From the NCBI GenBank assembly GCA_958450365.1, contig CAUEEP010000926.1:744001-808000 (forward strand): 64,000 bases of DNA, given 5' to 3'. Positions 55,072 to 64,000 of this stretch are shown here, one piece after another. A model generated the notes under the pieces. The model saw only the letters and a program-made list of their open reading frames with translations. It was not told the DNA's origin and made no database searches. A program made the position numbers and the translations under genes. The stretch is from Mesorhabditis belari. Its lineage: Eukaryota > Nematoda > Chromadorea > Rhabditida > Rhabditidae. Position 1 is the stretch's first letter, and each line of letters opens with the position of its first letter.

Positions 55072-58000
55072 ATGAGCGCCCCATATTCTTTGGAGAAAAC
55101 ATCAAGCGCTTGTTCACTTGAGAATTCGGAGAATGGATCAAGCAGAGAACTTGTTATGACACAGGAAGATGTATTGGCGAAGAATATCAAATGTGAGTCG
55201 AGGAGTATGAGCTGCTTATGAGTCCCACAAAATTTACATTTACAAAATTGGAAGAACATTGGAAGAAAATCGATTTATTCACACGAATCATGTGATATAA
55301 ACAACCCGTAAGCCCTAAATGTAGGGAAAAAACTCAACAAAAAGATGAGCAACGGGATCGAACCAGGACCTGGAGCGAGACCGCCCGACTGGAACACAAG
55401 GCTCTTAGCCACTAGGCCATGACGATAGGGGGCAGAGGGGTTCGAAAAGGGGTTTTATATCTTCTTGTAGAGACTCTTCTTGCTTAGTTTTTCATTAACA
55501 TTTTCAGTGAGATCAATGATGTTATTGGGAGCATTATTGCCGGGTGTTGGCTGTTATTTTTGTGTTGCTTGGGCGTATGTCTTTCAGCTAGATGTTGTCA
55601 GGAATTTCACGACAATCGGATGCGAACAAACGCATAGGTGAGGGGAAGTTGCTGCGTTTTCTACCCTTTTTTTGCCTTTTTTAAAATCCTACCGTAAACT
55701 TGACGAAAAAAAGATCTTCAGTTGGGTGCCTCCTGTTTCCTATACAATCGGCTATTGGATGCCGCAAAAGTACATCTGGATGTTCATCGTCACCTTTCAT
55801 TTCCCTGCACGGATTATCTTCATTGTGGTCGGGTTTTGATCTGAAATTCGTCTTACTCGAATATTTCAGCTATATCGACGGCTATTTCTTGGGAATTCTC
55901 CCCGACATCCATCATATGGTTGCATTTTGAAATGTTATTTGGTCACATTGTGGTTGGAACCGATCGGCTTGTTGTCAGTCTCCGTTCTTGATATCACACT
56001 ATTTGGTGAGTTTTTACGTGACTAGGGATCGTTTTTTAGGGAAAAACTAGGGAAAAAGCAAAAGTTACCCGAGTCCGGGCTCGAACCAGGATCAAAAACC
56101 CAGCGACTGGTTTGAGGGCCTAAGGGCGCACCTACCACTGGGCCACGAAGACACATCTTCGCAGTATGCAGCTGGCCTTCACATACAACCAAGACAGACA
56201 TCTTTGCCAACTTGATGATATCCTGTTGAGACCACGAGGAATTCTGTGTGATGTCGCCCAATGTCGGCCCCCTGAAGTAGCCACGGGACAAACGAGAGGT
56301 TTTCTCTTGGGGTTGGATTGGTCTCCTGAATCCAGGACTGAAAGCCTGATCGAAAGGGAGACGAACACGACAGGACGGCACAACAAAGTCGTAATAAGTA
56401 AACCCAGTTTAACCTGCCTCGATTGGCGTCGTATGGTGAACAGGCGTCGAGTCACCAATTGGCCGTCACCACCAAAAAGGAATTACCGGCAACAATGCAA
56501 ACATTGAGACGAGCGGCCTGAGCCGAAAATGTCATTCACCCATGGCTCGAGTTGAAGAGGCAAGGAGTATCGGGCCAATAAAAATGCGGATTATCGAGGA
56601 AAACATTTATGGTGTCTCAGCTCAAAAAGCAAACAGATTTACTCTTAGATTATATAAAAGGGTTAAATGGTTGATAAATTATCAATGCGACTTAAAATGT
56701 TTGTACACGTTCTTTTGATCGTTTTTTGTTTTCGTCTTGCCGACTCTTTTCGAATTCAGCGACTTTCAGCCCTGGATTCAGGAGACACAGTCAAAATCCA
56801 CAACATCCACTCACAAAGAGAAAACCTCCCGTTTGTGCCGTGGCTACTTCAGGGGGCCGACATTGGGCGACATCACACAGAATTCCTCGTGTTCTCAACA
56901 TGACAGGAACGGGATATCATCAAGTTGGCAAAGATGTTTGTCTTGGTTGTATGTGAAGGCCAGCTTCATAAAAATTTGCGTGTCCGAGGAAACGCAAGGC
57001 GTGCCAAGCCTTGCGTTTTGCTGGGCGACTAAAATTGTTGTTCTTACGATTGTTCTTTAAATTCTGATTAAATGTGCATGTGGAATTTAATAAAATATGT
57101 TAAAACAATTTCAAAAGACTTTTTGGTAAAGAAAAAACAAAAAATTGCAAAAGACCACGAAACTGACTTTTTTTTGAACAAAGACCACGAAACTTTCAAA
57201 AGACAACGATTCAGGGAAAGCGCCAGAGATTGACTAAAGGGCCAGGCAGGCAAGAGATTGATAGATGAATATCTCCAATCGATTCCCCGATCCCGAAAAG
57301 ATCTTTCAAAAGACAACGATTCAGGGAAAGAGCCCAATCTTTTGTTCAATTTTTGAGCACGCTTTCTTCTATGCTTAATTACTCGAAACCTATGACCCTT
57401 TTCCAGAGCTGCACGCTTTCTCCTATGCTCTCTGGCTGATTCCATTTAATTTCAATATGCTCTTCAATGTCATTTTGCATCATTTCAGTCGAATACGAGC
57501 CAGCAATGATACGGTAGAGAAAATTTCCATGAAATCATATCGAAATCATTTCCAAATCTAGCATGAGATCACCTGGAGAATCAAATTATTCCTTCTTTTA
57601 ACCGGTCTCACTCTTTCCCTCTCAACAGCCGTTAGTTATCCAATTTTCATGAACAGTTGCAATGTTTACGGTAAAAAAAATTCAATTTTTAAGTTTTTAT
57701 GAAAGTTTTCCAGCTTATTACGCCTTTTCGATAGCTGAATATCTTTTGGTTGGATACAACTCGTTGTTTCATTTCTTGGCTTATTGGGAGTTTCCGGAGT
57801 TGAAGGTGAGTTCGGAAAAAAGAGACTAGACAATAAAAAGTTATTCTGTCAAAATCAAATTGATCTTGGATCAGTTAAACAAGTTTGTGTCCGATTGGGC
57901 TAGTCCTTGGCTTGTGGACACTTATTTTGAGCTAGGACATATGGCCTAAACTGGCCTAAACTGGGCTCGTGGTTCGACTCTGAACTATGAACAAGTTTCA

Positions 58001-59059
58001 AATGCCACACGAATCTAGCTATGGTATGGGCATTGGCTTAAGAGTCGGTTTGTAGCCTAGCTCTTGTTTGTAGCCTAACCCAGGTCTGGTTTGTAGCCTA
58101 GCCCAGGTCTGGTTTATAGCCTAGCCCAGTTCTGGTTTGTAGCCTAGCTCTGGTTTATAGCCTAGCTCTGGTTTGTAGCCTAGCTCTGGTTTATAGCCTA
58201 GCTCTGGTTTGTAGCCTAGCCCAGATCTGGTTTGTAGCCCAATCTAGACTTGTTAGATCGGGCCGGTGGTTTGGCTTAGGATGGGATTAATATTTATGGT
58301 TTTGTCGAGTTCCTCTCGATTATTGCTTTTTCTAAAACGTGTCAACTTTCTCAATTTCTTGAGTCTGAGTCTAGCTTAACATGGCCTCGACTTTGACTCT
58401 AAACTATTGACAGTTTTAAAACCCACACCAGCTGGCTTGATTCGAAAAATTTCCGTCTGGCAAAGCCCAGCTATATAATACAGTTTATTTAGCAGATTTT
58501 AGCCTTAATACCCAAATATATTTGATACTAACTAGGGAGGGAGTCGAACTTCGAGTCGAGTCTCCTCCAGCGAGGGAATCGAGCTTTCCCTCGAAGGGGA
58601 AAACTTTGTAGGGGGAAAACTTTGTAACCAAAAGCCCTACCTCTTGGCCACAGGGACAAGCGACAAGCGAGGAAGCCTCAAAAAGAAATAGCTAAAACTT
58701 TAAAGACAAATTCCTTGCGTTTGAAAGCCATTCAGGAAAAACTAAAAGCGGATTCGGAAGCCTGAACTGAACTAAAGAAACTAAAAGCTAAACTGAATTC
58801 TGAAAACTAAAAGCTGAACAAGATAGGATAGGATAGGTCTAGTTTTCAAATTCCATCTGAAGTTGGCGACTTTCCCTAGTAAAAACAAGATTATTTCCAG
58901 ATTTCTATTGGTTTCACTCAATTGCACACTGTCGAGCGAATCAAAATCGTTCCCCAGCGAATCGTCGAGGCTCGTCAATTGAAGAAAAACAAAAACCAGC
59001 AAGATAATGATCGAAACAATAATGACAATGAAGAAAAGAAAATACATGAGAAATTTTGA
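55072..59059 (+). CDS. PGAP2/FRAG1-like multi-pass membrane protein
   Basis: Eight exons, 55072-55192, 55508-55637, 55722-55827, 55870-56005, 57407-57513, 57562-57670, 57714-57805 and 58901-59059, give 319 residues in continuous phase. After a polar N-terminus of about 45 residues come hydrophobic segments MMLLGALLPGVGCYFCVAWA, MFIVTFHFPARIIFIV, WLEPIGLLSVSVLDITLF, LWLIPFNFNMLFNVIL, LFLLLTGLTLSLSTAVSYPI and YYAFSIAEYLLVGYNSLFHF, then WEFPELK and a basic/Asn-rich tail. The order (PPVSYTIG..MPQKYIW; SYPIFMNSCNVYAYYAF; NSLFHFLAYW) follows the Frag1/DRAM/Sfk1 family, best with PGAP2, a Golgi protein involved in fatty-acid remodelling of GPI anchors. The exact substrate role in this copy is inference. 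The end of exon 3 uses a GTCGGG donor, chosen because it alone keeps phase. tRNA-like sequences lie in introns 1, 4 and 7. Confidence 0.82.
55344..55430 (-). other. tRNA-like sequence in PGAP2-like intron 1
   Basis: On the minus strand GTCATGGCCTAGTGGCTAAG (Ser/Leu-type A box) and CCTGGTTCGATCCCG (B box) are separated by a long middle that could hold a variable arm. The acceptor strands do not pair. Antisense to its host gene. Confidence 0.5.
56067..56150 (-). other. tRNA-like sequence in PGAP2-like intron 4
   Basis: Minus strand: CGTGGCCCAGTGGTAGGTGC (A box) and CCTGGTTCGAGCCCGG (B box, T-arm four of five pairs). Five of seven acceptor positions can pair with G-U allowed. Immediately followed by the large inverted repeat at 56165. 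Confidence 0.5.
56165..56970. mobile_element. Inverted-repeat element in PGAP2-like intron 4
   Basis: About 56168-56350 (GCTGGCCTTCACATACAACC.. to GACTGAAAGCCTGAT) and about 56755-56965 are diverged inverted copies with arms of about 185 bp. Open frames that cross the arms are mirror images of one another and show no domain. It ends near the 57000 palindrome AACGCAAGGCGTGCCAAGCC. It is probably non-autonomous. Confidence 0.7.
57120..57340. repeat. Short direct repeats in PGAP2-like intron 4
   Basis: CTTTCAAAAGACAACGATTC(AGGGAAAG) occurs twice (57193 and 57303), and GACCACGAAACT occurs twice just upstream. Confidence 0.75.
58030..58240. repeat. 20-30 bp minisatellite in PGAP2-like intron 7
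   Basis: Units combine TTTGTAGCCTAGCTCTGG and GCCCAGGTCTGG in variable order, about nine copies. Confidence 0.85.
58535..58656 (-). other. tRNA-like sequence with tandem duplication
   Basis: Minus strand: CTGTGGCCAAGAGGTAGGGC (A box), then TACAAAGTTTTCCCC twice in tandem. A perfect 8-bp hairpin CGAGGGAA/TTCCCTCG that looks like a variable arm comes next, followed by AGTTCGACTCCC (B box). Acceptor ends do not match. In PGAP2-like intron 7, antisense. Confidence 0.5.
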
Positions 59060-59221
59060 GGTTTCTTTGATGAGTCATTTTTAGGGTATTCCTTTATGCA
59101 CATAGCCATTGAATTCTATTTGTTTGGTGTCAAGCTTTATTTACATTCAAAAGTTCAAAGAGAAAAGAGAAAAGTTTTTTGTTTGGAAAAATTTGAATAA
59201 AACATGGCAAGATTGGTAAAT
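59060..59221. other. Short 3' flank of PGAP2-like gene
   Basis: No additional feature except AATAAA-like AATAAAAC near 59196. Confidence 0.4.
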
Positions 59222-59510
59222 TGATTCAATTGAATAGCTCTAATCGATTGCATAGCTCTAAACGATTCAATTGAATAGCTCTAATCGATTGCATAGCTCT
59301 AAACGATTCAATTGAATAGCTCTAATCGATTGCATAGCTCTAAACGATTCAATTGAATAGCTCTAATCGATTGCATAGCTCTAAACGATTCAATTGAATA
59401 CCTCTAATCGATTGCATAGCTCTAAATGATTCAATTGGATGCCTCTAATCGATTGCATAGCTCTTAATGATTCAATTGAATAGCTCTAATCTAATCGATT
59501 GCTCTAATCG
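59222..59510. repeat. 41-bp minisatellite, about 7 copies
   Basis: The unit starts GATTCAATTGAATAGCTCTA and contains ATCGATTGCATAGCTCTAAA. The inner string ATAGCTCTAA occurs twice per unit, so the 41-mer is itself a doubled sequence. Confidence 0.92.
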
Positions 59511-60654
59511 ATAACATTGTTACAGAATTTCTTATAATTTCGATTCCTCCGAAGGTAGGTCGATTTAAAAGTCTATTCTTTGTCTATTCTTTGGATTAAA
59601 GTTTATCTTGAGAAGTGTGATCTTAAAGATATTGTCGAGGTTAAATAATAGCTACGTCTCACTACATTTACAGATTGATTACTCAAAAATGTACTCACTT
59701 TTAAATGTACTCACTTTTAAATGCAATTACTTTTTAAATGCAATCACTTTTTAAATGCACTCGCTCTAAACCCGAATCACAAAACTTTTTGACAAAATTC
59801 TCGCTGTGAATTTAGAGTTATTTAATGACCAGTTTTTTTTGTCGATTCAATCTTTTATCAAAAGAAAAATCACTAAATTTGATTGTTTATGGGTTTCTTT
59901 TCTTCTCACCGCTTCTTAAAGCCAAAAAAGAAGAAGAAGAAGAAGAAAAAAAATTGAGGTGATTTCGTCAAAAGTCCAGCGAACTTCACTTTAAATATTA
60001 AGCTATCGAGAAAATCTTTTCATTTCTTTTCATTTCTTTTCATACTTTTGTTTAAAAAAAAAATAACAAATTCACTAATGAATGAATGATTTCCTTTAAA
60101 TAAAGTGTTTAAAAAGTGTTTTTTTTTATTCAAAGATCAAATATCTTTATCTCTTTTTAAGTCAATTTCCAGTTCACTTTTCAAGCAAATTTATGAAGTG
60201 AAAAGATGTTTTTTCCAAAAGAAAAGGTGCTTTTCATGTGTATTAAGCGCAAATCTAGCGCACTTTATTTCAGATTCTGAATTTATCTATATAAACATAG
60301 AAAGTATCTATATAAAAATCTCTAAAAAAAGAAAGTATCTATATAAAAATTAAAAAAATAAAAGCTCTGGCTGAATGAATTTCTCTGAAAATTTAGCTTT
60401 ATACAAAACTTTTTATCTATTTTACACCATTCACATTTTTTTATTCTATCTTTTATCTATTTTCCTTAGGTAAATCTATTTCTTTTATCTATTTCCTTTA
60501 TCTATTTCCTTAGATAAAATGTCTAAACCGTATCATCAAGCTACCCTTTTTGACTACTTGATTTAACGCTCTCAAAAAAAATCCAGACATTTTAATCAAG
60601 AAATAAGACATTTAAAACTCGTTTTAATGTTATTTTGCAGAGAAATAATTGGTT
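59511..60654. other. AT-rich intergenic stretch
   Basis: Contains a GAAGAA microsatellite near 59931. No exon supported. Confidence 0.4.
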
Positions 60655-60998
60655 TTTTTGAATGAATTTGATTGAATTTGATTGAATTTGAATGAATTTG
60701 AATGAATTTGAATGAATTTGAATGAATTTGAATGAAATTGAATGAATTTGAATGAATTTGAATGAATTTGGATGAATTTGAATGAAATTGAATGAATTTG
60801 AATGAATTTGAATGAATTTGAATGAATTTGAATGAATTTGAATGAATTTGAATGAATTTGAGTGAATTTGAATGAATTTGAATGAATTTGGATGAATTTG
60901 AATGAAATTGAATGAATTTGAATGAAATTGAATGAAATTGAATGAATTTGAATGAAATTGAATGAATTTGAATGAATTTGGATGAATTTGAATGAAAT
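60655..60998. repeat. 10-bp minisatellite (GAATGAATTT), about 34 copies
   Basis: Units are GAATGAATTT with a few GAATGAAATT and GGATGAATTT variants. It ends about 10 bp before the tRNA-like sequence at 61008. Confidence 0.95.
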
Positions 60999-61007
60999 GA
61001 ATGAAAA

Positions 61008-61107
61008 AGCCGTCGTAGCCGACCAGATAGGATGCCTCCTAGTCGCCTCCTAGTTGCCTCCTAGTCGGGGGGTAGGTGTCGTGGAGTAGGGTTCGATCCC
61101 GGCGGCT
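61008..61107 (+). other. tRNA-like sequence with triplicated 11-mer
   Basis: The ends AGCCGTC and GGCGGCT pair fully (seven positions, one G-U). Inside, GCCTCCTAGTC is present three times in tandem (about 61034-61066) where an anticodon arm is expected. GGGGGGTAGGTGTCGTGGAG follows, and the B box GGGTTCGATCCC ends the molecule. The T stem is only three pairs if the acceptor is kept. It starts right at the end of the 10-bp minisatellite. Confidence 0.5.
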
Positions 61108-61527
61108 AGAAAGAATGCTTCTTTTTCCCATTATTATGGGTTCTTTTTCTTAACAACATTTGGGTAATAGGGTAATAATAATAATTAGGAATAAAAATTT
61201 CCTCCTTTTTGTTGTAATTCATTATTTGTGTCGAATAAATATACTTTTAAAAAATTAAATAAATTGTAGTTTAATTGGTGCATTTGTTGGTTTTGGACGG
61301 AAAAGGAACGAGAAAATTGTCTGGATAGCGATTCTCCTAATATTTGTTTACCTCATTTCTGCAATAATCTCTTGATGTTCATTCTATACGGTAAGTTTTT
61401 AAATGTTTAAGAAATAGGGTTTTTTGTTTTGAAAAACAATAATGTTAAAAGGCTTTTCTATGGTCGAGAAACCAAATTTATCGTTCGTTTTGAATTCTAA
61501 TCACAAAAAGTTTAAAATCAAAAAATA
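61108..61527. other. AT-rich stretch with a possible signal-peptide-like ORF
   Basis: After a TTGTAG acceptor-like site (about 61269) one frame reads WIAILLIFVYLISAIIS before a stop, and a GTAAG donor lies at 61391. It might be an upstream exon of the DUF19-like gene, but the phase does not connect. Confidence 0.2.
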
Positions 61528-61960
61528 TACGGTGGAAAAGTCTTGTCCCACCATTGAAAAAGGAAAGCTCGATTAACATTTTGCCGGTCTTTTAGCCAAA
61601 ATCACTGCTTGAATACGTTGAGGCATTGAATCGACCAAATCACGTAGAATTACCCGAAGAAATTTGTCGCCAAACGTTTCTGATAAAGAGCCAAAGCTCG
61701 ACCTTTGTGTTGAATATCTTGCCCCCGAGTTTAGTCTTTAAATGGGCCCAGAGATGCTCTATAACATTCAAATCCGGCGAATAAGGAGGCACTTTGATCA
61801 ATTTTACACGATAAGCAGCAAAAACGCCGGGTAGGCGAGCTCTTCCTCCATTTGCAAGTCGGACAACTCGGCCCATCATTAGCTGGCTTTTGTGGCATGG
61901 AGACTAAATATCTTGCCCCGGAGTTTAGTCTTTCAATGGGCAAAAATTTGGGCAATTAAG
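61528..61960 (-). mobile_element. Tc1-like transposase remnant
   Basis: Minus-strand translation of 61640-61879 contains KVPPYSPDLNVIEHLWAHLK, the DDE-type tail motif of Tc1 transposases, with the catalytic Glu in VIEHLW. A possible terminal repeat TACGGTGGAAAAGTCTTGTC starts at 61530. Part of the coding region (GAATATCTTGCCCCCGAGTT) is duplicated near 61906. Earlier catalytic Asp residues and the N-terminus are absent; it is dead. Confidence 0.8.
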
Positions 61961-62377
61961 AAGAAGAGAAAGAAGAAAAGAAGAAACCATTATTTGCTTT
62001 ATCCCTTTTACTTTAACCCTTTTACTTTATACCTTTTACTTTATCCCTTAAAAGCTAGAAAAATTTCTTTCATCTCAATGTAGAAGACTCGTCAAAATGC
62101 CATTACTCTATTTCAAGTCTTTGAGGTGACTATAAATGAAAATAAACACCGAATTCGGATTCCCCATCCCCTAAAACCCTAGTATACAAATTTACAGCCA
62201 AATTTGTTCATAAAAACACCAAATCTATTAAAAAAAACGAATAAATCAAACAGCTGCCAATGTTGCTTGTTCTGAGCTTTTCTGAAGAATGAAATTTTAG
62301 TTTTCTTTCTTCTTTTCATTCACCGTAATTTGTCTGCTTACAACGTTTCAACTTTTCATCGTGGAAATATTTTCATT

Positions 62378-63987
62378 AAACCCGGTCCAGCCATCAGAAG
62401 TTGCAATGATGATGAGGCTACGGTAAGATTGCAATAGCTTCTCTCCTGTTTTCTAAATTTTCAAAACTACCGTAACCTCTATTTTTTGTCTTGTTCTGTC
62501 ACAAAAGATACCTAGAATTAAATAAAAACCAGATTATTAAAGTTATTATTATTAAAGTTATTACGATCGTCTGCAAAAGTTGTCAGGGTTTAGGAAATGT
62601 TTTGGAACACTTTTGAGAGCCTAATAGTAAGAAAATAGAGTTATAGAGGAAGCGAAATAGTAAGAAATCATACAGAATTTTTTTTCTTTTAGATGACTCA
62701 GCAATGTCTTGGAGCATTTGTCTCCCTTTATGGATATCCACTCGATGAAAACGGGACTCTCCCAAGTGTTTCCACGCAGCTTTTCGATAAAATGTTCCTC
62801 GATTCGGTTCACTTGTGCGAGTGGGTTTAAAAGTTATTTCTTTTTCTTTTTCTTTTTCTTTATAATCTCATCTTTTCAATCTTAAAGTTTACATTGTTCT
62901 GTCTTCTGAATTAGAATGTCTTCTGTATTAGAATCTCTTCTGTATTGAATCTCTTCTGTATTGAATGTCTTCTGTATTGAATCTCTTCTGTCTTGAATGT
63001 CTTCTGTATTGAATGTCTTCTGTATTGAATCTCTTCTGTCTTGAATCTCTTCTGTCTTGAATGTCTTCTGTAGTGAATCTCTTCTGTCTTGAATGTCTTC
63101 TGTATTGAATGTCTTCTGTATTGAATCTCTTCTGTCTTGAATGTCTTCTGTATTGAATGTCTTCTGTCCTCTAAATCATTTTCCAGACGCTACTCAAGTC
63201 TCGAATCGTGTATGGGCTCAAAATACAAAGATTGCCTAACGCTACGGACTCTTTCTTTATACACTGCATCAAATGGTTTGTTTTTTTGGTAAGACTTAAG
63301 TTTAAACATTGATTTTTCATAAAGGAAAACCTATTTACTGTATTATGGAAATTAATATCTACAGGTTTTTTCTAGATGATGCAACATTTTACGCAGAAGA
63401 GTTGGCACTTTTTGAGCTCTACTGCAGTGATTCGAAAAAATGTTTGACTTTTGGGAAAATAAGCTTTTAAAGACGAAAAAAAGAAATATTAACTTATTAA
63501 TTATAGTAAACAAATTTAGTTATTCAATATTTCCAATGCCATGAAAAAATTATTGACGACGAGTTGAATGAGGCGATTTTAAATCATTGTGATGATGATT
63601 GGCATAATCCGGAATGCGTGTCAGTTTCTGATATTTTATTTTTCAGATAATATTGAGCTTAACATTTGAGATTAATCACCAAAATTTAAAGGAAAAATGA
63701 AAATGAAGAGCTTGAACTAGGAAGTCTGGAGGTACTTTGTGATCGCGATTCGAAACACATCCTTTCTGATGCACTTTGCCTGGCTTGTTACCGTAAAAAA
63801 AAGTGACGAAGGGTGCACCCAGAAAGGGTGTGTTTCTACTTTTACAACAAAGTACAACGACAAAAGCAGTTTGTTCCAACTTTTCTTTAGAGATATGGTC
63901 ACGGTGGCTCGTTGTCAGCTCATTCTCTTTAAAAAAGAGTGTGGGAAAAAGGTGGAAGCGTCCTATTGTGCGTATAGTAATATTAGG
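62378..63987 (+). CDS. DUF19/T20D4.11-like cysteine-rich secreted protein (3' end outside window)
   Basis: Exons: one ending 62422 (SCNDDEAT, 5' limit unsure), then 62693-62820, 63187-63275, 63376-63441, 63520-63619 and 63891-63987. All junctions keep phase, and the gene continues past a GTGAGT donor at 63988. The product has about 12 cysteines spaced as in the nematode DUF19 family: QQCLGAFVSLYGYPLDENGT, VHLCE, SLESCMGSKYKDCLTL, LALFELYCSDSKK, FQCHEKIIDDELNEAILNHC, DDWHNPEC, then VARCQLILFKKECGKKVEAS and YCAYSN. Such proteins are secreted and of unknown function. A signal peptide was not placed. Intron 62821-63186 holds a 16-bp minisatellite and intron 63620-63890 a MITE. Confidence 0.6.
62905..63180. 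repeat. 16-bp minisatellite in a DUF19-like gene intron
   Basis: About 16 units of GAATGTCTTCTGTATT, mixed with GAATCTCTTCTGTCTT. Confidence 0.92.
63731..63855. mobile_element. 120-bp MITE in the last visible intron
   Basis: Ends GTACTTTGTGATC and AACAAAGTAC are inverted. Inner arms AAACACATCCTTTCTGATGC and GGGTGCACCCAGAAAGGGTG pair with mismatches. Translations through it (with some cysteines) are not part of the gene, because skipping it restores a consistent frame. Confidence 0.65.
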
Positions 63988-64000
63988 GTGAGTTCATTGA

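Noticed and set aside
56166..57060. Open frames including one with a signal-peptide-like start (MFVHVLLIVFCFRLADS)
   Set aside because: They run over the arms of an inverted repeat in an intron; mirrored frames occur in both arms.

Overview
The window looks like a piece of a nematode nuclear genome. It is AT-rich. Coding exons are small (30-180 bp), many introns are 45-85 bp with TTTTAG or TTTCAG acceptors, genes sit head-to-tail at operon-like spacing, and the right edge carries a nematode-type cysteine-rich secreted domain (DUF19/T20D4.11-like). No species can be named from sequence alone. Gene models were built by hand from splice sites, reading phase and family resemblance remembered from known proteins; no alignment was run.

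Layout. 1-20 kb: gene-poor, dominated by minisatellites, inverted-repeat (MITE-like) elements, a transposase tail and tRNA-like sequences. It holds a supported three-exon partial gene (2539-3716, minus) and one isolated first exon (10776-10855, minus). 20.1-21.9 kb: an unrecognised plus-strand gene whose frame breaks at least twice. 22.2-24.0 kb: a casein kinase 1 alpha-like gene, complete except for one 3' splice site without AG. 24.5-27.1 kb: three minus-strand genes in a row, the glucosamine-6-phosphate N-acetyltransferase (GNPNAT1), an 82-residue unknown and BORCS5/myrlysin, the last two only 76 nt apart, so probably an operon. 27.8-48.2 kb: one very large minus-strand gene, a DOCK6/7/8-class (closest to DOCK7) Rho-family exchange factor. 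I traced 64 exons with continuous phase (6405 nt, 2134 residues), close to the vertebrate length. 48.2-55.1 kb: promoter-side intergenic DNA full of repeats. 55.1-59.1 kb: a complete eight-exon PGAP2/FRAG1-like membrane protein gene (plus). 62.3 kb to the end: a DUF19-like secreted protein gene running off the window.

The genes themselves are ordinary: lysosome positioning (BORCS5), UDP-GlcNAc synthesis (GNPNAT1), Rac/Cdc42 activation (DOCK), GPI-anchor or related membrane biology (PGAP2-like), and a CK1 kinase. The unusual content lies between the exons. One good tRNA-Asp gene and about ten degenerate tRNA-like sequences occur here, many inside introns. Several of the degenerate ones have short tandem duplications between the A and B boxes, and one lies inside a MITE. 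Minisatellites, each with its own unit, have grown in introns, one of them against a DOCK splice acceptor with a splice-site-like motif in every unit. Most long introns are long because they hold such an element.
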